Shown here: positions 48,830 to 60,336 of the stretch, piece by piece
How positions within the stretch are numbered: the first letter of the stretch is position 1
Layout of the letters: each line of letters begins with the position of its first letter
Assembly: GCA_964017195.1 (NCBI GenBank)
Contig: OZ024900.1
Coordinates: forward strand, 27,335,929-27,399,928
Direction: 5' to 3'
Source: Siderastrea radians
Taxonomy: Eukaryota; Cnidaria; Anthozoa; Scleractinia; Rhizangiidae
DNA: 64,000 bases
Translations under genes and position numbers: made by a program
The notes under the pieces: model-generated
Seen by the model: the letters and a program-made list of their open reading frames with translations, nothing else
Database searches by the model: none
Told to the model about the DNA's origin: nothing

Positions 48830-50168
48830 CAGGGGGGCTGAAAGGGGTACCCATGATGCTTAGAGTGAAAAATCGTTGTTCTGAAATTGCCACGTCACGT
48901 ACACGTTGCTTTTCGCACGGAAAAAAAGAGTTCTTTGAACGGTTCCTTTTATTTCTGGTTAAAGGATATTGGTAAGTACTTTGCTTGTACTTGTGTTTGA
49001 TTCCCTTATCTTCCCTTTTGTGTACGATAATTTGAATAACTATGCTGTCTTATTCATGTTTAAAGGCTTTGTTTGTGAGCGGTATGGCGTGACGTCGCCA
49101 TTGTAATCTTTGTGTCTTCTGACCGAGGTATGTCTTAATGTGAATTATTTTAAATTTATTGAATACATTTGCTCGTTGAAGCATGAAATCGCTAATTTAG
49201 ACTTCACTTAACATTATTTATGGAAATGTATTCTAATGTACTCAGGTTTACGAGTAGATATTACCGAATGAAAATAGCTAAAAATATGGCGCCAAATACT
49301 TCTTTGGAAGGCATGTCGCCAAGTAGCATGATGTGTTTGTCGATAGTTTTTGCGTTGTCACTTCATCTTTTTGACGATGGACGATTTCTTTTCGTATTTC
49401 ACAGTAGATTTAAGGTTTTTCCAAGCTTGTTGTTGTCATTTTTGTTCGAAACGATCGAGAGTTCACTAAATTAGCCTTCACCATTTAAAAGTACTCTTGC
49501 TTCGACATGCATATAAATATTTTTGTTCTTTTCATCGCAGTTCATGGAGAATTGTGGTAAACGACTGCACATAGAGAGTGGTACGACGCCTAATAAGCCT
49601 GAAAGAAAACGTGCTACTTTCCTGTGTGAGAAAGAAATTAAATCACGTTATTCAAGAAATTATAAATGCCTTCTGCTGGTAAATACAATGTAATCGATCG
49701 CGTATTTCACGATCGTACGCACATTCGACATACTGGCAAAGGCTAAAGAATAACCGGCTATATGCTGATACAAATAAACGTAAAGGAAAATAATTACCGT
49801 GAAATAACAAGACGATTTGATATGTAGAAGAACAGGGCTTTGATAAGCCGCGAGTTTTGCCTTCGATTCCTCTCTCCAAAGGAAACAGCATAGACGGCGT
49901 ACGGCCAGTTCTCCGGGAAAACTAAAGTGCCCAAGCATGCAGCAGATTTCCAGACAAGGAAAACTGGTTACTGGAGTAAATTTTTTAGTATCAAGGTCTA
50001 TACAGTGAAGATAAATCACTTTAAATTCGTCGAATGGACGCTTAGAGCGCACTGAAATTCGCACAGCTTCCATGACTTCTCGATCGAAATGAGAGGTCAC
50101 GTGAACAGTCGAAATTGATAATATAGTTCGAAACAAAGCATCATGGGAAGGCCTTTCAGCCCCCCCTG
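48830..50168. mobile_element. 1.34 kb transposon with 9-bp TSD, in the TIR of the hAT-like element
   Basis: Ends CAGGGGGGCTGAAAGG and its complement, with CCCATGATGC further in on both sides. GATCGAGAC is duplicated (48821-48829 and 50169-50177). It sits only 13 bases into the host element. Confidence 0.85.
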
Positions 50169-50381
50169 GATCGAGACTAACTTTTCAGCTTAGTAGCCAA
50201 GTGGCTAGTGAGAGGTTTGATTTCACTAGCCAAGATAACTTTTCAGTAGCCAGACTTTTTTGCATAACCTCATACTGTGTTCAATATGTCTAACTTCTCT
50301 GTAATCTCAAGAGTGAAGAACTGGAATGTTGACTATTCTTTCCAACGGTTAAAGATCCTTACACGAATACAAAGTATTGTG

Positions 50382-50989
50382 CAGGGCTAAAAATTAACTT
50401 CAGTGCTTGGTCGCCACTCGGGCCAGTATCACTGAATTCTTAGTCGCCAAGGCCAAAATAAAGTGGCCCTTGAATTTCCTCTACTAACATAGACCATTAT
50501 GGACCATTATTTTCCAAATACGGACAAAACGATCTAGTCAACATCTATAAACTTCAGTATCACGATTCTCAGTTTCTTTCGATTGCTTTTGAATTCAGGT
50601 GAAAAGTAAGTCTATTGTATCGAGCAGTATCGAGTAATTTTGCCGATATTCATGTTTGGAAACGTACCGCATTGAACTCACTCTGGGTATGTCTGGATTC
50701 TCGTGTCAGTAAAATAAAAATGGCGTCTACGTATCGGAGCGATCTAAAAACTCGATCACGAACGACTTTGAATTTTGTACTTTAGAACTAAACCTTTACT
50801 ACAATTGATGAACTTAGAGTCGAGGAAAGGTACTTCAATGAAAGAACATTTTATTTTATTGTTATTGCTACTCTTTTCGTACTTCTCAAATCGTAGTCGC
50901 CCTTCCAGCGATCAAACCTCAACTTTTAGTTGCCCTGGACACTTTTTAATCGCCACGGGTGACGGTGCGACCGCCAAGTTTTAACCCTG
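50382..50989. mobile_element. 608-bp hAT-like MITE
   Basis: Ends CAGGGCTAAAAATTAAC and the complement of CAGGGTTAAAACTTGG, with ATTGTG outside both (50376-50381 and 50990-50995). Subterminal regions repeat GTCGCCA/GCGACC motifs. Confidence 0.7.
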
Positions 50990-51099
50990 ATTGTGTGCCT
51001 TCTGGGCAAATTCCCAGGCGGGTTGTAGTTCACGTCTCTCTTTTCCGTTTCGGTCAGATCATGACGAATATCTCGAATAGTTAACCTTATATGAGCATG

Positions 51100-52095
51100 T
51101 CATCCTACGGAGAAACATTGGGAAGACAAGACTAACATTGCACGAACGTTGTAAGGTACGGAGAAACGTCAAAAAGACAAGACTGATACAGCCCTCAACT
51201 CACGTACGGAAAAACGTCTTCAAGAGAAGACTAGTAAATTACATGTATAAGCGTATTTAAGTGCGGAGAAACGTTGAGCAGACAAAACTAATTAGGTTCA
51301 AACTTACTAAGGTACGGTCCGAAGGTAAGGTTCTAACTTACTAAGGTAAGGTTCGAACTTACTAAGAAGTCATATCAAACACTTTGGTTGCAAATGCACT
51401 ACAGTTAGGATAAACACTGCCAACGTACCAGGAGACTAATAAAATACGCAACAACTAACTTACGGAGAAACGTTATTAGACAGAGCTACTTCCGTAAGAA
51501 CGTGTGTGACATACGGAAGAACGCCGAACGGACAAACTGAACTATTACAGTGGGACAATAAATTACAGAGAAACATAAATGAGACAACTAAAATCGCACT
51601 TACGTACGGATAAACGTTGAGAAGGCAAGACTAATACCGCATGAACATACTAACGTACAGAGAAATGCTAAGCAGTGTCAACTTATCGTACGAATGTACT
51701 AACACACTGGAAACCTTAGGAAGACCAGAACAATGTCGTGCGAACGTGCTAACGTACTAAGAAACGTTGAAAAGGCTAAACTAATAAATCGACGAACCTA
51801 CTTACGTATGGAGAAATGTTGTGAAGACGTTACGTAGAGAGAAACGCTGGGAAGAGAAACTATTGTACGAACGAATCAATTAATGGTAAAAAGTCGACAA
51901 GAGAAGAATATGGAATTGTGTGAACGTTCTTAACTAACTTGTAGACAAATATCATATGAACGCACTAATAGACCTTTCAAGGAAACGTATGATGATATGT
52001 TCTGAAGACGGCTAATTTCGTTCGCACGTAGTAATGGCGGAGAAACGTTGCCAACTGAGACAAGAATTAGTAGGGAAAAACGTTGAGAGGACAAA
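51100..52095. repeat. Degenerate minisatellite, GTACGGAGAAACGTT units
   Basis: About 15-18 diverged units of 45-70 bases, each containing a form of ACGGAGAAACGTT, then AGACAAGACTAAT, then CGAACGTACTAAC. It lies wholly within the 48817-52334 transposon. Confidence 0.8.
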
Positions 52096-52477
52096 ACAAG
52101 TATCACACGAACATTATGATATCCTTTATACGGAATGAGTTTTCGTTTGTGCTCACTCAATTTGCTTTTGGCATCCGATCATCAAAAGCAATATTTAGTT
52201 TGGTTTCCATCCGGTGCTTTACTGCTTTGAAATTTTCACTAGCCAAAATGGCTAGTGAAAACGCAAAACCTACAAGCCAGAACGGAATTTCTACTAGTCT
52301 GTGACTAGTTGGCTACTGTTAGTCTCGAGCCCTGAAATAAGTAGCCTAATGAGACTTTATCGAGCAAAAAAGTGGTGAAGTCATCAGCAAAGGCCACTAA
52401 CTTGATTTCTCTGTTATCTATAAGAATACCTTAAATATCTGGGTCATTATGGATTTTAATTAGGGGTTGCGGGTTGC

Positions 52478-52489
52478 AAGATGGCCGCC
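52478..52489 (+). promoter_or_regulatory. YY1-like site at the LINE 5' end
   Basis: AAGATGGCCGCC starts 15 bases after the first base of the element. Human L1 has a YY1 site in the same place that sets the transcription start. Function here is inferred from motif and position only. Confidence 0.5.
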
Positions 52490-52612
52490 GGACGTCTTTC
52501 CACGGCTCTGTAACCGAACCGCTGAAAAAGCCCGTTGGGCTCTTCTTTGTGACATAAAATAGTAGTAGTCGATGCATAATCAACTTTATAGATAATATAC
52601 GCTGCAACACTT

Positions 52613-53542
52613 ATGTCTAAACGACAAGAGCGGTCATCGAGTTCAAGTTCAAACTCAGCGCCAACACCGAAGCGAAATCGCGAAGAGATGGTGGATGAGC
52701 AAGAGGCAGAATCCTCCACGTCTCTCAGAATGATCATGGACAAGCTAAATTCAATTGAAAATAGAATGGACGACAACTTCTCAAATCTCCACACACAACT
52801 ATCAACATTGAGATGCGAGTTGAAAGAAGAAATCGACGGTGTAAAACAAACGATGAAAGATGTCGAAAAATCCCTCGAGGGCGCATGGGCCGCCATCGAA
52901 GATGTACAACAAGAGACAAAAACATATAAAGACTCTAAAAGCTCACATCAGAAAATGCTGGACGACCAAGCGCAGAAAACACAACTACTTGAAACACAGC
53001 TCGCCATCGCTCAAACTGAAGCTTCTTTGCTCGCCAAAAATCTCCGCGCAGCAGAAGAAAACCTTATCGCCTTAGAAAGCTACACAAGGAGGGAAAACCT
53101 TAGGTTTGTGACCATAGCGGAGAAACCCGGAGAAGACTGCACCGAGGTTGTTCTGGATATCATCCAAAACGAGTTGAAAATCAACACTGATGGCCTACGT
53201 TTCCACGCTGTTCACCGTGTGGGAAAACGACATACACATAGCAGCACTGCGCCATTACGACCGCGTCCCATTATTGCACGGTTTGTGGTAAGGGAGGATA
53301 AAGACGCAGTGCTGGCAGTCAAAAACCGACTCAGAAACTCCCAGAAATACAAAGATGCGTACATCACTCAAGACTACGCAAAAGCAATCCAAGAAGAACG
53401 AAAAGTCCTTATCAAAGCTATGTTCGCCGCGAGAGATCAAGGTCAAGATGCAAAGGTAATTAATCGTACCCTGTACATAAACGACAAAGATTACAACGCT
53501 CAAAACATTCCAAAGGATTTACTCTCTGCTCCTGTAGTTTAA
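52613..53542 (+). CDS. LINE ORF1 protein (L1/Tx1 type), 309 aa
   Basis: Intact. The first 40 residues are Ser- and basic-rich and act as a disordered head (MSKRQERSSSSSS). Residues about 40-165 are a long coiled coil (MIMDKLNSIENRMDDNFSNL and later heptads). Then comes an RRM-like domain with SYTRRENLRFVTI, and a C-terminal domain with RPRPIIARFV and YITQDYAKAIQEERK. This is the L1 ORF1p plan: a trimeric RNA-binding chaperone that packages the LINE RNA. The start is the first Met after the 5' UTR. ORF2 begins 360 bases downstream. Confidence 0.93.
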   Translation: MSKRQERSSSSSSNSAPTPKRNREEMVDEQEAESSTSLRMIMDKLNSIENRMDDNFSNLHTQLSTLRCELKEEIDGVKQTMKDVEKSLEGAWAAIEDVQQETKTYKDSKSSHQKMLDDQAQKTQLLETQLAIAQTEASLLAKNLRAAEENLIALESYTRRENLRFVTIAEKPGEDCTEVVLDIIQNELKINTDGLRFHAVHRVGKRHTHSSTAPLRPRPIIARFVVREDKDAVLAVKNRLRNSQKYKDAYITQDYAKAIQEERKVLIKAMFAARDQGQDAKVINRTLYINDKDYNAQNIPKDLLSAPVV

Positions 53543-53902
53543 TTAATAGAACTCTAGCGTAATCCAAGTGGACATCGTCTTGCTCTGTAAACATTACTCG
53601 CTTAAATAGAGCCCCACGCGGCTACTTTTCAGCGAACAACCAACCATACCTTAGAGGTTAAGTTTTTTATTTATGTTTTTTCTTCGTTGTTTGACCATGT
53701 CTATATTTTTGTTTCGGTCGTATGTACTTATGTATTACTCATGTACTTTTCGCCCTTTAACTCTGCAAAATCAATTACTACAATCACTTGCTTTGCTTTC
53801 CGTTAGTTGGGACATAAAACAACGCGAAATGCGATTTGCGATAATTCATCTTAGACCAAATGTGCAGATCGTTTCACTGTTCCTATCCTTTATTAAGAAA
53901 AA

Positions 53903-56900
53903 ATGAATACAATTAATGATCTAAATTTAAAATGCCTGTCTCTTAACATAAGAGGCCTAAATAAAACTTTTAAACGCCGGTTAATCTTTCGATGGCTGCA
54001 CAGACATAAACAAAATTTTATCTTTTTGCAAGAATGCTATAGCACAAATTTATGCACATCTAAGTGGCAAAATGAATGGGGTGGCAATGTGTTTTTTAGT
54101 CACGGCACAAATCACAGCAAAGGTGTGATGATACTGATAAACCCTTCACTGGAATGTAAAATTGAAAAATGTATCACTGATAAAAACGGTAGGTTCATTA
54201 TTCTAAAACTATCCTTTGATGAACAATCTATTGTTCTCGTCAACATTTACGCTCCTAATGATGTTCAGCAGCAATTAAAGTTCTTTTTGACACTAAACCA
54301 GCTCTTACAAGAATTCGCTGAAGAAAAAGTACTAATTGCAGGTGATTTCAATTGCGCGCTTTCTCCAAAAGACAAAATAGGCGGCAAATCGGTCACAAGG
54401 AAAGCTTCTGTCATTAAACAAATTGAAACGCTCTGCGCGTCGCATAATTTACGCGACATTTGGCGAAATATAAATCCTGAACTCTCTCGCTTTACGTGGA
54501 GAAACAAATCTCTGAAAATACAATGTCGCCTGGACTATTTCCTAATTTCAGAGGAACTCTGCAACTTAACAAAAACGTGTGACATCCTGCTTGCACCCGA
54601 AAGTGATCACTCAGCCATATCCATACACATTCAATCAGATAGCTCTGCCCAAAAGAAAGGTCCCGGTTTTTGGAAGTTCAACACTGCGCTTCTTGAAGAT
54701 GAATCTTATACTGCTGCCTTACGAGAAAATATCCTCACATTTAAAGCAAAATACGCTGATTTAACAGATTCTGGGCTAAAGTGGGACCTGATCAAAATGG
54801 AAATAAGGGGCTTTACGGTGAAATACTCTAAGCGAAAAGCAAAAAGAACCAGAGACAAAGAAAAGGCTCTACAAGAAAGAATCAATACCTTACAGGCACA
54901 AGCCGAGAAGCATCCACACAATAGAAGCATAATACTTGAACTTCAGGTAGAAAAATCACGCCTCAAAAAAATAATGGCATATAAAATAAAAGGCGCGATT
55001 CTCAGGAGTAAGGTGAGATGGCACGAGCAAGGTGAACGAAACACAAATTACTTTTATGGCCTGGAAAAACGAAATTATAATAGTAAGACAGTAACAAGAT
55101 TAAAAATTGGTGAAAACAGATTTACAAGTAATCAATTCAAAATTTTAGAGAAAGAAAGACTTTTCTACGAATCGCTTTACAAATCAAAAAACTTAAACCC
55201 AGATAAATTCAAAGATTCAGTTTTTTTTAATCAAGAAAACATTTCTCCTTTATCTGAGGAAAAAAAGGCATCCTGCGAAGGCAATATTACCGCGAACGAA
55301 TGTTTGAAAGCACTTAAGGATTTCCAACCAAGAAAAACACCAGGCACAGATGGCTTTCCAGCGGAATTCTACCGCTTTTTCTGGTCCGAAATCAACCAAG
55401 AAATGACAGAAAGCTTTAATCACGCCTTTCAATCTGGGAAGCTTTCTATAACACAAAGAAGAGGGATCATCTCTCTCATCCCCAAAAAATTTAAGGACAA
55501 AACTATTCTAGAAAACCTACGACCTATATCGCTCCTAAATGTAGACTACAAAATCCTCACCAAAGCCATTGCAAAAAGAGTTGAAAAAGTGCTACCTGAT
55601 ATTATAAATGTTGATCAAACCGGTTATGTGAAAGGTCGGTATATTGGCGAAAATATCCGCTTGATACAAGATGTTATACACTTTACAAGCCAAATGAATG
55701 AAAAAGGAATAGCTATTTTCCTCGATTTCAAAAAAGCCTTTGACATGATTGAATGACGTATCTTAACGCCGCCCTTGAACTATTTAATTTCGGACCTGAT
55801 ATTGTGAGCTGGATTAAAATAGTTTATAAAGATGTCTCCAGCTGTGCTGTTAACAACGGTCATGCTTCTACCTTCTTCCCGTTACAACGAGGCGTTCGTC
55901 AAGGATGCCCTCTATCGGGAATCCTATTTGTCTTAGGAATCGAACTATTTGCAAGAGCGTTGAAAAATAAAACTTCCATTAAAGGGATCGAAGTCGACAA
56001 TCATGAAATAAAAGTAGCACAATATGCCGATGACACCACCGTCTTTGTCCGTGACAGAGAATCGGTCCACGAGCTTCTTGATTTTCTCAAAGAATTTAGC
56101 GCGCACTCTGGTTTAGAAATAAACACTGCTAAAACCGAGGCAATGTGGCTGGGACAATGGAAAAATAACCAGGACACTCCCTTTGGTTTCACGTGGCCAA
56201 AAGAGCCAATACTTTCTCTCGGTATCTTCTTCTCGCACAATCAAGCAGCTGCAGAAGAACTTAACTTCGGTGCCAAAATTAGAGACTTAGAGAAAACTCT
56301 TATAATTTGGCAGAAGAGAAAACTTACACTATACGGAAAAATTAATATCGTTAAAACGCTAGGCCTTTCCAAACTAATATTCAATGCTTCTGTTTTACAC
56401 ATGCCGGATCACTTCATAGAGCAAATTAATAAGATCACGTTCAATTTTATTTGGGACGGTAAACCTCCTAAAATTAAAAGAACAACCATAATAGGCGAGA
56501 AAAAAGACGGCGGACTTAGAATGTGTGATTTTTCAATTATGGACAAAGCTTTAAAGATCGCGTGGATTAACAGAATTCAAACTCAATCTTCTGCCGCATG
56601 GAAAATTATTCCTGACTACTTCTCACGACTAAATGGAAACCTTGCTTTTTTAACAAATTGTAGTTACGAAACTAGAATGCTGAAGCTCCATAACCTACCG
56701 GACTTTTATCGGTCAATACTAGAATACTGGCAGCATTTTAAAACATTAGACTCGAAAGAAACAAACTTCAAACAGGAAATTTTATGGAACAACCGTAACA
56801 TTTTAATTGACAAGAAGCCAGTTTTTTATAGAAATTGGTTCACTCAAAACATTGTTCACGTGCATCATTTATTAGACGAACACGGTAATTTCTACGATCT

Positions 56901-58170
56901 TGCAGAATTTAAAACCAAATATAATCTGAACGTGCCGTTTACTACCTTCTACGGTCTCATTGATGCCATTCCTAACGCATGGAAAATTAAAGCAAAACAG
57001 CACTTCCAAATCGAAAGTACCTCAACAAACGGTAACACAGCCCTGTCCACAAAATCAATTTACTCTGCTATCTTGACAAGCCTCTTCAAACCACCAACCT
57101 CTCAAAGTAAAATTCTGCGCCACGGCTTCACCGAAAACAATGCTCAGAAAGTTTACTTATTACCCTTTAAGATTACGAAAGAAGTTAAAATCATAATGTT
57201 TCAATTTAAAATTATACACAACATACTACCAACCCAAATGAGTTTATATCGTGACGGTATCTCAGAAAACGATACCTGCCCTCTTTGCAAGAACGAAATA
57301 CAAACCCTGAATCATTTATTAGTTACTTGCGTCGAAATGACCTCCTTTTGGAAAACTTTTCAAAACTGGTGGTACGAGAAAACGCACGAAACGATACGCT
57401 TAGATCAAAGTAAAATACTCTACGGCTTTTTTGAAAAGACATCGCACTGGCAGCCTCTAAATTACCTAATTCTACTAGCAAAATACCACATTTTCTGCAC
57501 AAATGGTCAACAAGATGAACTTTGTTTCGAGAGCTTTCTACTACGGGTAAACAGACCTGCCAACTCTCACGGTTTCACCGTGAGACTCACGGTTTGGGCT
57601 ATCAACTCACGGTCTCACGATTTGGCCTCGAAATCTCACGGTGAATCAGAAAATCTTGAAATTGCCAAACAATTCAGGTAGTATGAAGCAATATTGAAAA
57701 ACCGTGTTGAAAATGGCCAAATTTGTCACATCTAATGTTTGAGGGAAAGCTGGGTACAATTCCGACCTCATTCCCGTGAAACCATAGGTCAATATAGGTG
57801 TGCTTAGGTCTCTGGGGAAGCTAGAGCTGTGAATAGTTAACTCAAACTGGCGCCTCGCGTCGACAGCGAAACACAAACTGACTTCAAAAAATGCGGCAAA
57901 AGAATACAATAGGTAGCACAAATAAGGTAAAGAATACCTTAAAACAAGAAATCTACCATTTTTACTTTCATTTTACACATATTTTGGAAATCTCCAGGTT
58001 TGAGGTCCCAATCTCCAGGTTTTTCTGGGCTTTTTTGCAAGGTCTCCAGATTTGCACGTTTTGGAGGTTGGCAGGTCTGGGTAAAAGAAAAATTGCAAAT
58101 ACTAAGGGAGATCGCAAATGCAAAAAAATCATTAGAAAATTTTCAGTTAACATGGGCCTTTATTTTGTAA
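53903..58170 (+). pseudogene. LINE ORF2: endonuclease + reverse transcriptase, one frameshift, one insertion
   Basis: Frame one (53903-55756) holds an APE-type endonuclease: LNIRGLN, LQECY, LIAGDFNCAL, CRLDYFLI and ESDHSAI, covering its catalytic residues. It continues into RT motifs GTDGFPAEFY, ENLRPISLLN and IFLDFKKAFD. Next to 55755 one base of a Trp codon appears to be missing, and frame two takes over: GVRQGCPLSGILF, AQYADDTTVF, GLEINTAKTEAMWLG, LGIFF and a Cys/His zinc motif CPLC..H....C near residue 500 of that frame. At 57552 a MITE replaces the last codons; beyond it, from 58086, the original ending resumes and stops at 58170. The undisturbed protein would be about 1244 residues. The enzyme as it stands is not made. 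Confidence 0.92.
57552..58079. mobile_element. 528-bp MITE in ORF2 of the LINE
   Basis: Termini CAGACCTGCCAAC and its complement, with GGTAAA outside both (57546-57551 and 58080-58085). Subterminal repeats read TCTCACGGT on the left and TCTCCAGGT on the right. The CAG start and 6-bp duplication resemble hAT6-like elements. Confidence 0.88.
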
Positions 58171-58465
58171 ATCTTGAAATCATAAATGTATCTTGAAATT
58201 ATAAATTTTAATGTACAGTAAGCTTTATACGGTAAATCTACGTAAGTACTGTTTCTGTAAGTTTTGTAAGTACTGTTTTTGTAAGTTTTGTTGTGTATTA
58301 TTATATAAGAAAAAAGTAATGTAAGTGACTGTCATGTAAGTAGTGTATTAAGTAATCTTTTTGTAACTAGCCTTTTTTTTTTCTGTAAGTAATGTAAGCA
58401 ACTATATCAATTGATTTGTAAATAAGCTTTTTCTTTTTTTGTGTGTGTTTTGCAATAAAAAAAAA
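58171..58465 (+). mobile_element. LINE 3' UTR and poly(A)
   Basis: AT-rich, with GTAAGTACTGTTT-like short repeats, a final AATAAA and about ten A before the target duplication. Confidence 0.7.
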
Positions 58466-58809
58466 ATGGATTTTAATTAGCAGGATTTCAAGAGCTACGA
58501 TAAACAAATAAGGCGACAGCGGATCACCATTAGTAAAATATTGTTTTTACCACTCAAAAATAAAAATAATTCATATCTTTGCACCGCCATATAAAAGATA
58601 TGCTCAAACTACTTCCAACATGCCAGTTTGTTTGACATAATAATTTCTAACCAGACTCTGAGGGAACAGAATAATAAATTACTGGTACCATAGTACAACT
58701 GTTAGCCTTAGAGTAGGCTTAATTGGCTCATGGAGTCTGTTGTGTGCAAATAACCACACCTTGAAGATGTGCTAGCTTGTCTTGATATTTCAAAGTGGAT
58801 TATTCTTAC

Positions 58810-58900
58810 CTCTGCCACAGCAAAAATCCAACCAGAACTGACACGAGGAGAACAACAACCAAACACCCAGCCAATATGTAAGGCCACATTGGATCTTCCT
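58810..58900 (-). CDS. Guanylyl cyclase exon: transmembrane helix
   Basis: Encodes EDPMWPYILAG followed by a Val/Leu-rich stretch and GFLLWQ, a single membrane helix of about 22 residues. The phase joins GAG to the previous exon and AGG to the exon at 46849. The 12 kb intron that follows contains the transposon nest. Confidence 0.93.
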
Positions 58901-60336
58901 CTAGAAAAACAAGAATAAGAACAAAGCTCATTTAACAACTAATAATAGACATCCAACTGAACAACATTTCTTTTACCTAGAAATGAGAAGGACTACAGAG
59001 GTGCAGTTTATATGACCCTCTTTAGGTACTTTGACACCCACAATAAATTGTCAAAGCTAGCAACTACAGCAGACAGCTGTACCACAAACCACAAATTCAT
59101 AAACATTCTAACTCCTTTTTCTGACTTGCAAAATTGCTATTATTTTCAAGGGGAACAAAAGTGTACTTGAAAGGTGCAAGAAGAACAAGTCAGAGTAAAA
59201 AAATGTTAAACAAAGCAACTTGACAGTTGCAAAAAGTGTGTCAAGCAGTCACATTTTGTGAATCTTCCTTTTTGATTTTAACAAAAAGCAAAAAAAGGAG
59301 TCACTTTTCCGTGTCAGACAAGCATGACCGAGTCTGCAATTATCGATAATAACAACATCGCCTTCTGTCAACAAAGCATTCCTGAAAATTAAAAGCCTCT
59401 GGAAAGAAGTAAAGCAATTTCAGCCCGTTTGAAGGCCCAGGCAATACGTTTACGTGACTAACTAAACAAACCTGTGAAGTAAGTTCACTGCATAAGTCGC
59501 ATGTGAAGCGAACGCCGAATATATATCCGTTGCACTTTGTTTGGGATGTCGTACTATTTGAAATAGCTTTTAAAAATCCTCTAGCCACTTTCCACCCATT
59601 TTGCATCGAGCTACAACTGGCAACGACTTCCCCTCTGACTTTTAAGTTTCCATGATTTCAGGAATACAAGAGAATAAAAATGAAATTACTGTATTTGGGC
59701 GAGAATTTTATAGCTGTAATTCAGCATGAATTAATTTGCCAACTACGTTTCAAAGGTTCGCAAAATTTTACAAACGGTACTTAGCAATGTTAGTGGCTAG
59801 TCCCTAACCTAGTACCCAATTTCACAACGACCTTTGCAACAACGCTCAGTAGAGTAAAGTGAAAAAAACTGTAGCCCTGAAACTAATCACTGCCTAATGA
59901 ATTTTCAAACTTTTTCATTTATCATTTTTTTAATGGCACCAAAAAGTCGGGGGAAGGGGGGGGGGGCTAACATACATACATACATACTACATACATACAT
60001 ACTAAAAAGTAAATTGATTAGTTAATTAATCATTTTAAATAATTAGAAGTTATCAAAATACTAAGAGTTCGTGTTCCTTATGGCTTATGGCTAAAACCCC
60101 CTCAGCCCAACCCTAACACGGTCCCTGCTCCTCCGTAACAATCAGTAACTGGGGGTGCCATTTGCAAGATCTTTGATCTGCAGGACCTCCAAGTCCAGAG
60201 TCTTAAAAGTGACATACAAATCAATACAGTGACTTTGTCAAACTACTTTCAGCCCTTTTAATCACCCACTAGTCTTAAGTTTTAATTTCTTTAATTTTTA
60301 ACTTTTAAATGTTGTTTTTATATAAGTGTTATTTAA
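58901..60336. other. Intron sequence between extracellular and transmembrane exons
   Basis: No exon-like frame. Includes a G-rich run and the (ACAT)n tract near 59968-60003. Confidence 0.4.
59968..60003. repeat. (ACAT)n microsatellite
   Basis: About eight ACAT units with one interruption. Confidence 0.9.

Larger units (their letters stand above)
48817..52334. mobile_element. 3.5 kb hAT-like element inserted in the old LINE
   Basis: Ends CAGGGATCGAGACTAAC (left, after removing an insertion) and the complement of CAGGGCTCGAGACTAAC (right). AAATA flanks both (48812-48816 and 52335-52339), and the old LINE continues on both sides. The CAGGG start suggests hAT; the 5-bp duplication would fit a hAT5-like group. 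The interior holds a second transposon and a minisatellite. No transposase. Confidence 0.7.
52464..58465 (+). mobile_element. Full-length L1/Tx1-like LINE, recent insertion
   Basis: A 15-bp target duplication, ATGGATTTTAATTAG, flanks it (52449-52463 and 58466-58480). It has a 5' UTR, ORF1, ORF2, a 3' UTR and a short poly(A). Only one frameshift in ORF2 and one MITE insertion disturb it. It is antisense to the cyclase gene and cuts the older LINE. Confidence 0.93.
47520..58530 (-). mobile_element. Old L1/Tx1-like LINE in three pieces
   Basis: Minus-strand fragments at 58481-58530, 52335-52448 and about 47520-48816 form one 5'-truncated LINE. They read GDPLSPYLFIVALEIL, then AFADDFTTFL, then the region from PIKILGIFFTYNWTLK onwards. 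About 45 residues between FADD and LGIFF are missing. It is interrupted by the 48817-52334 transposon and by the full-length LINE at 52464. Confidence 0.8.
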
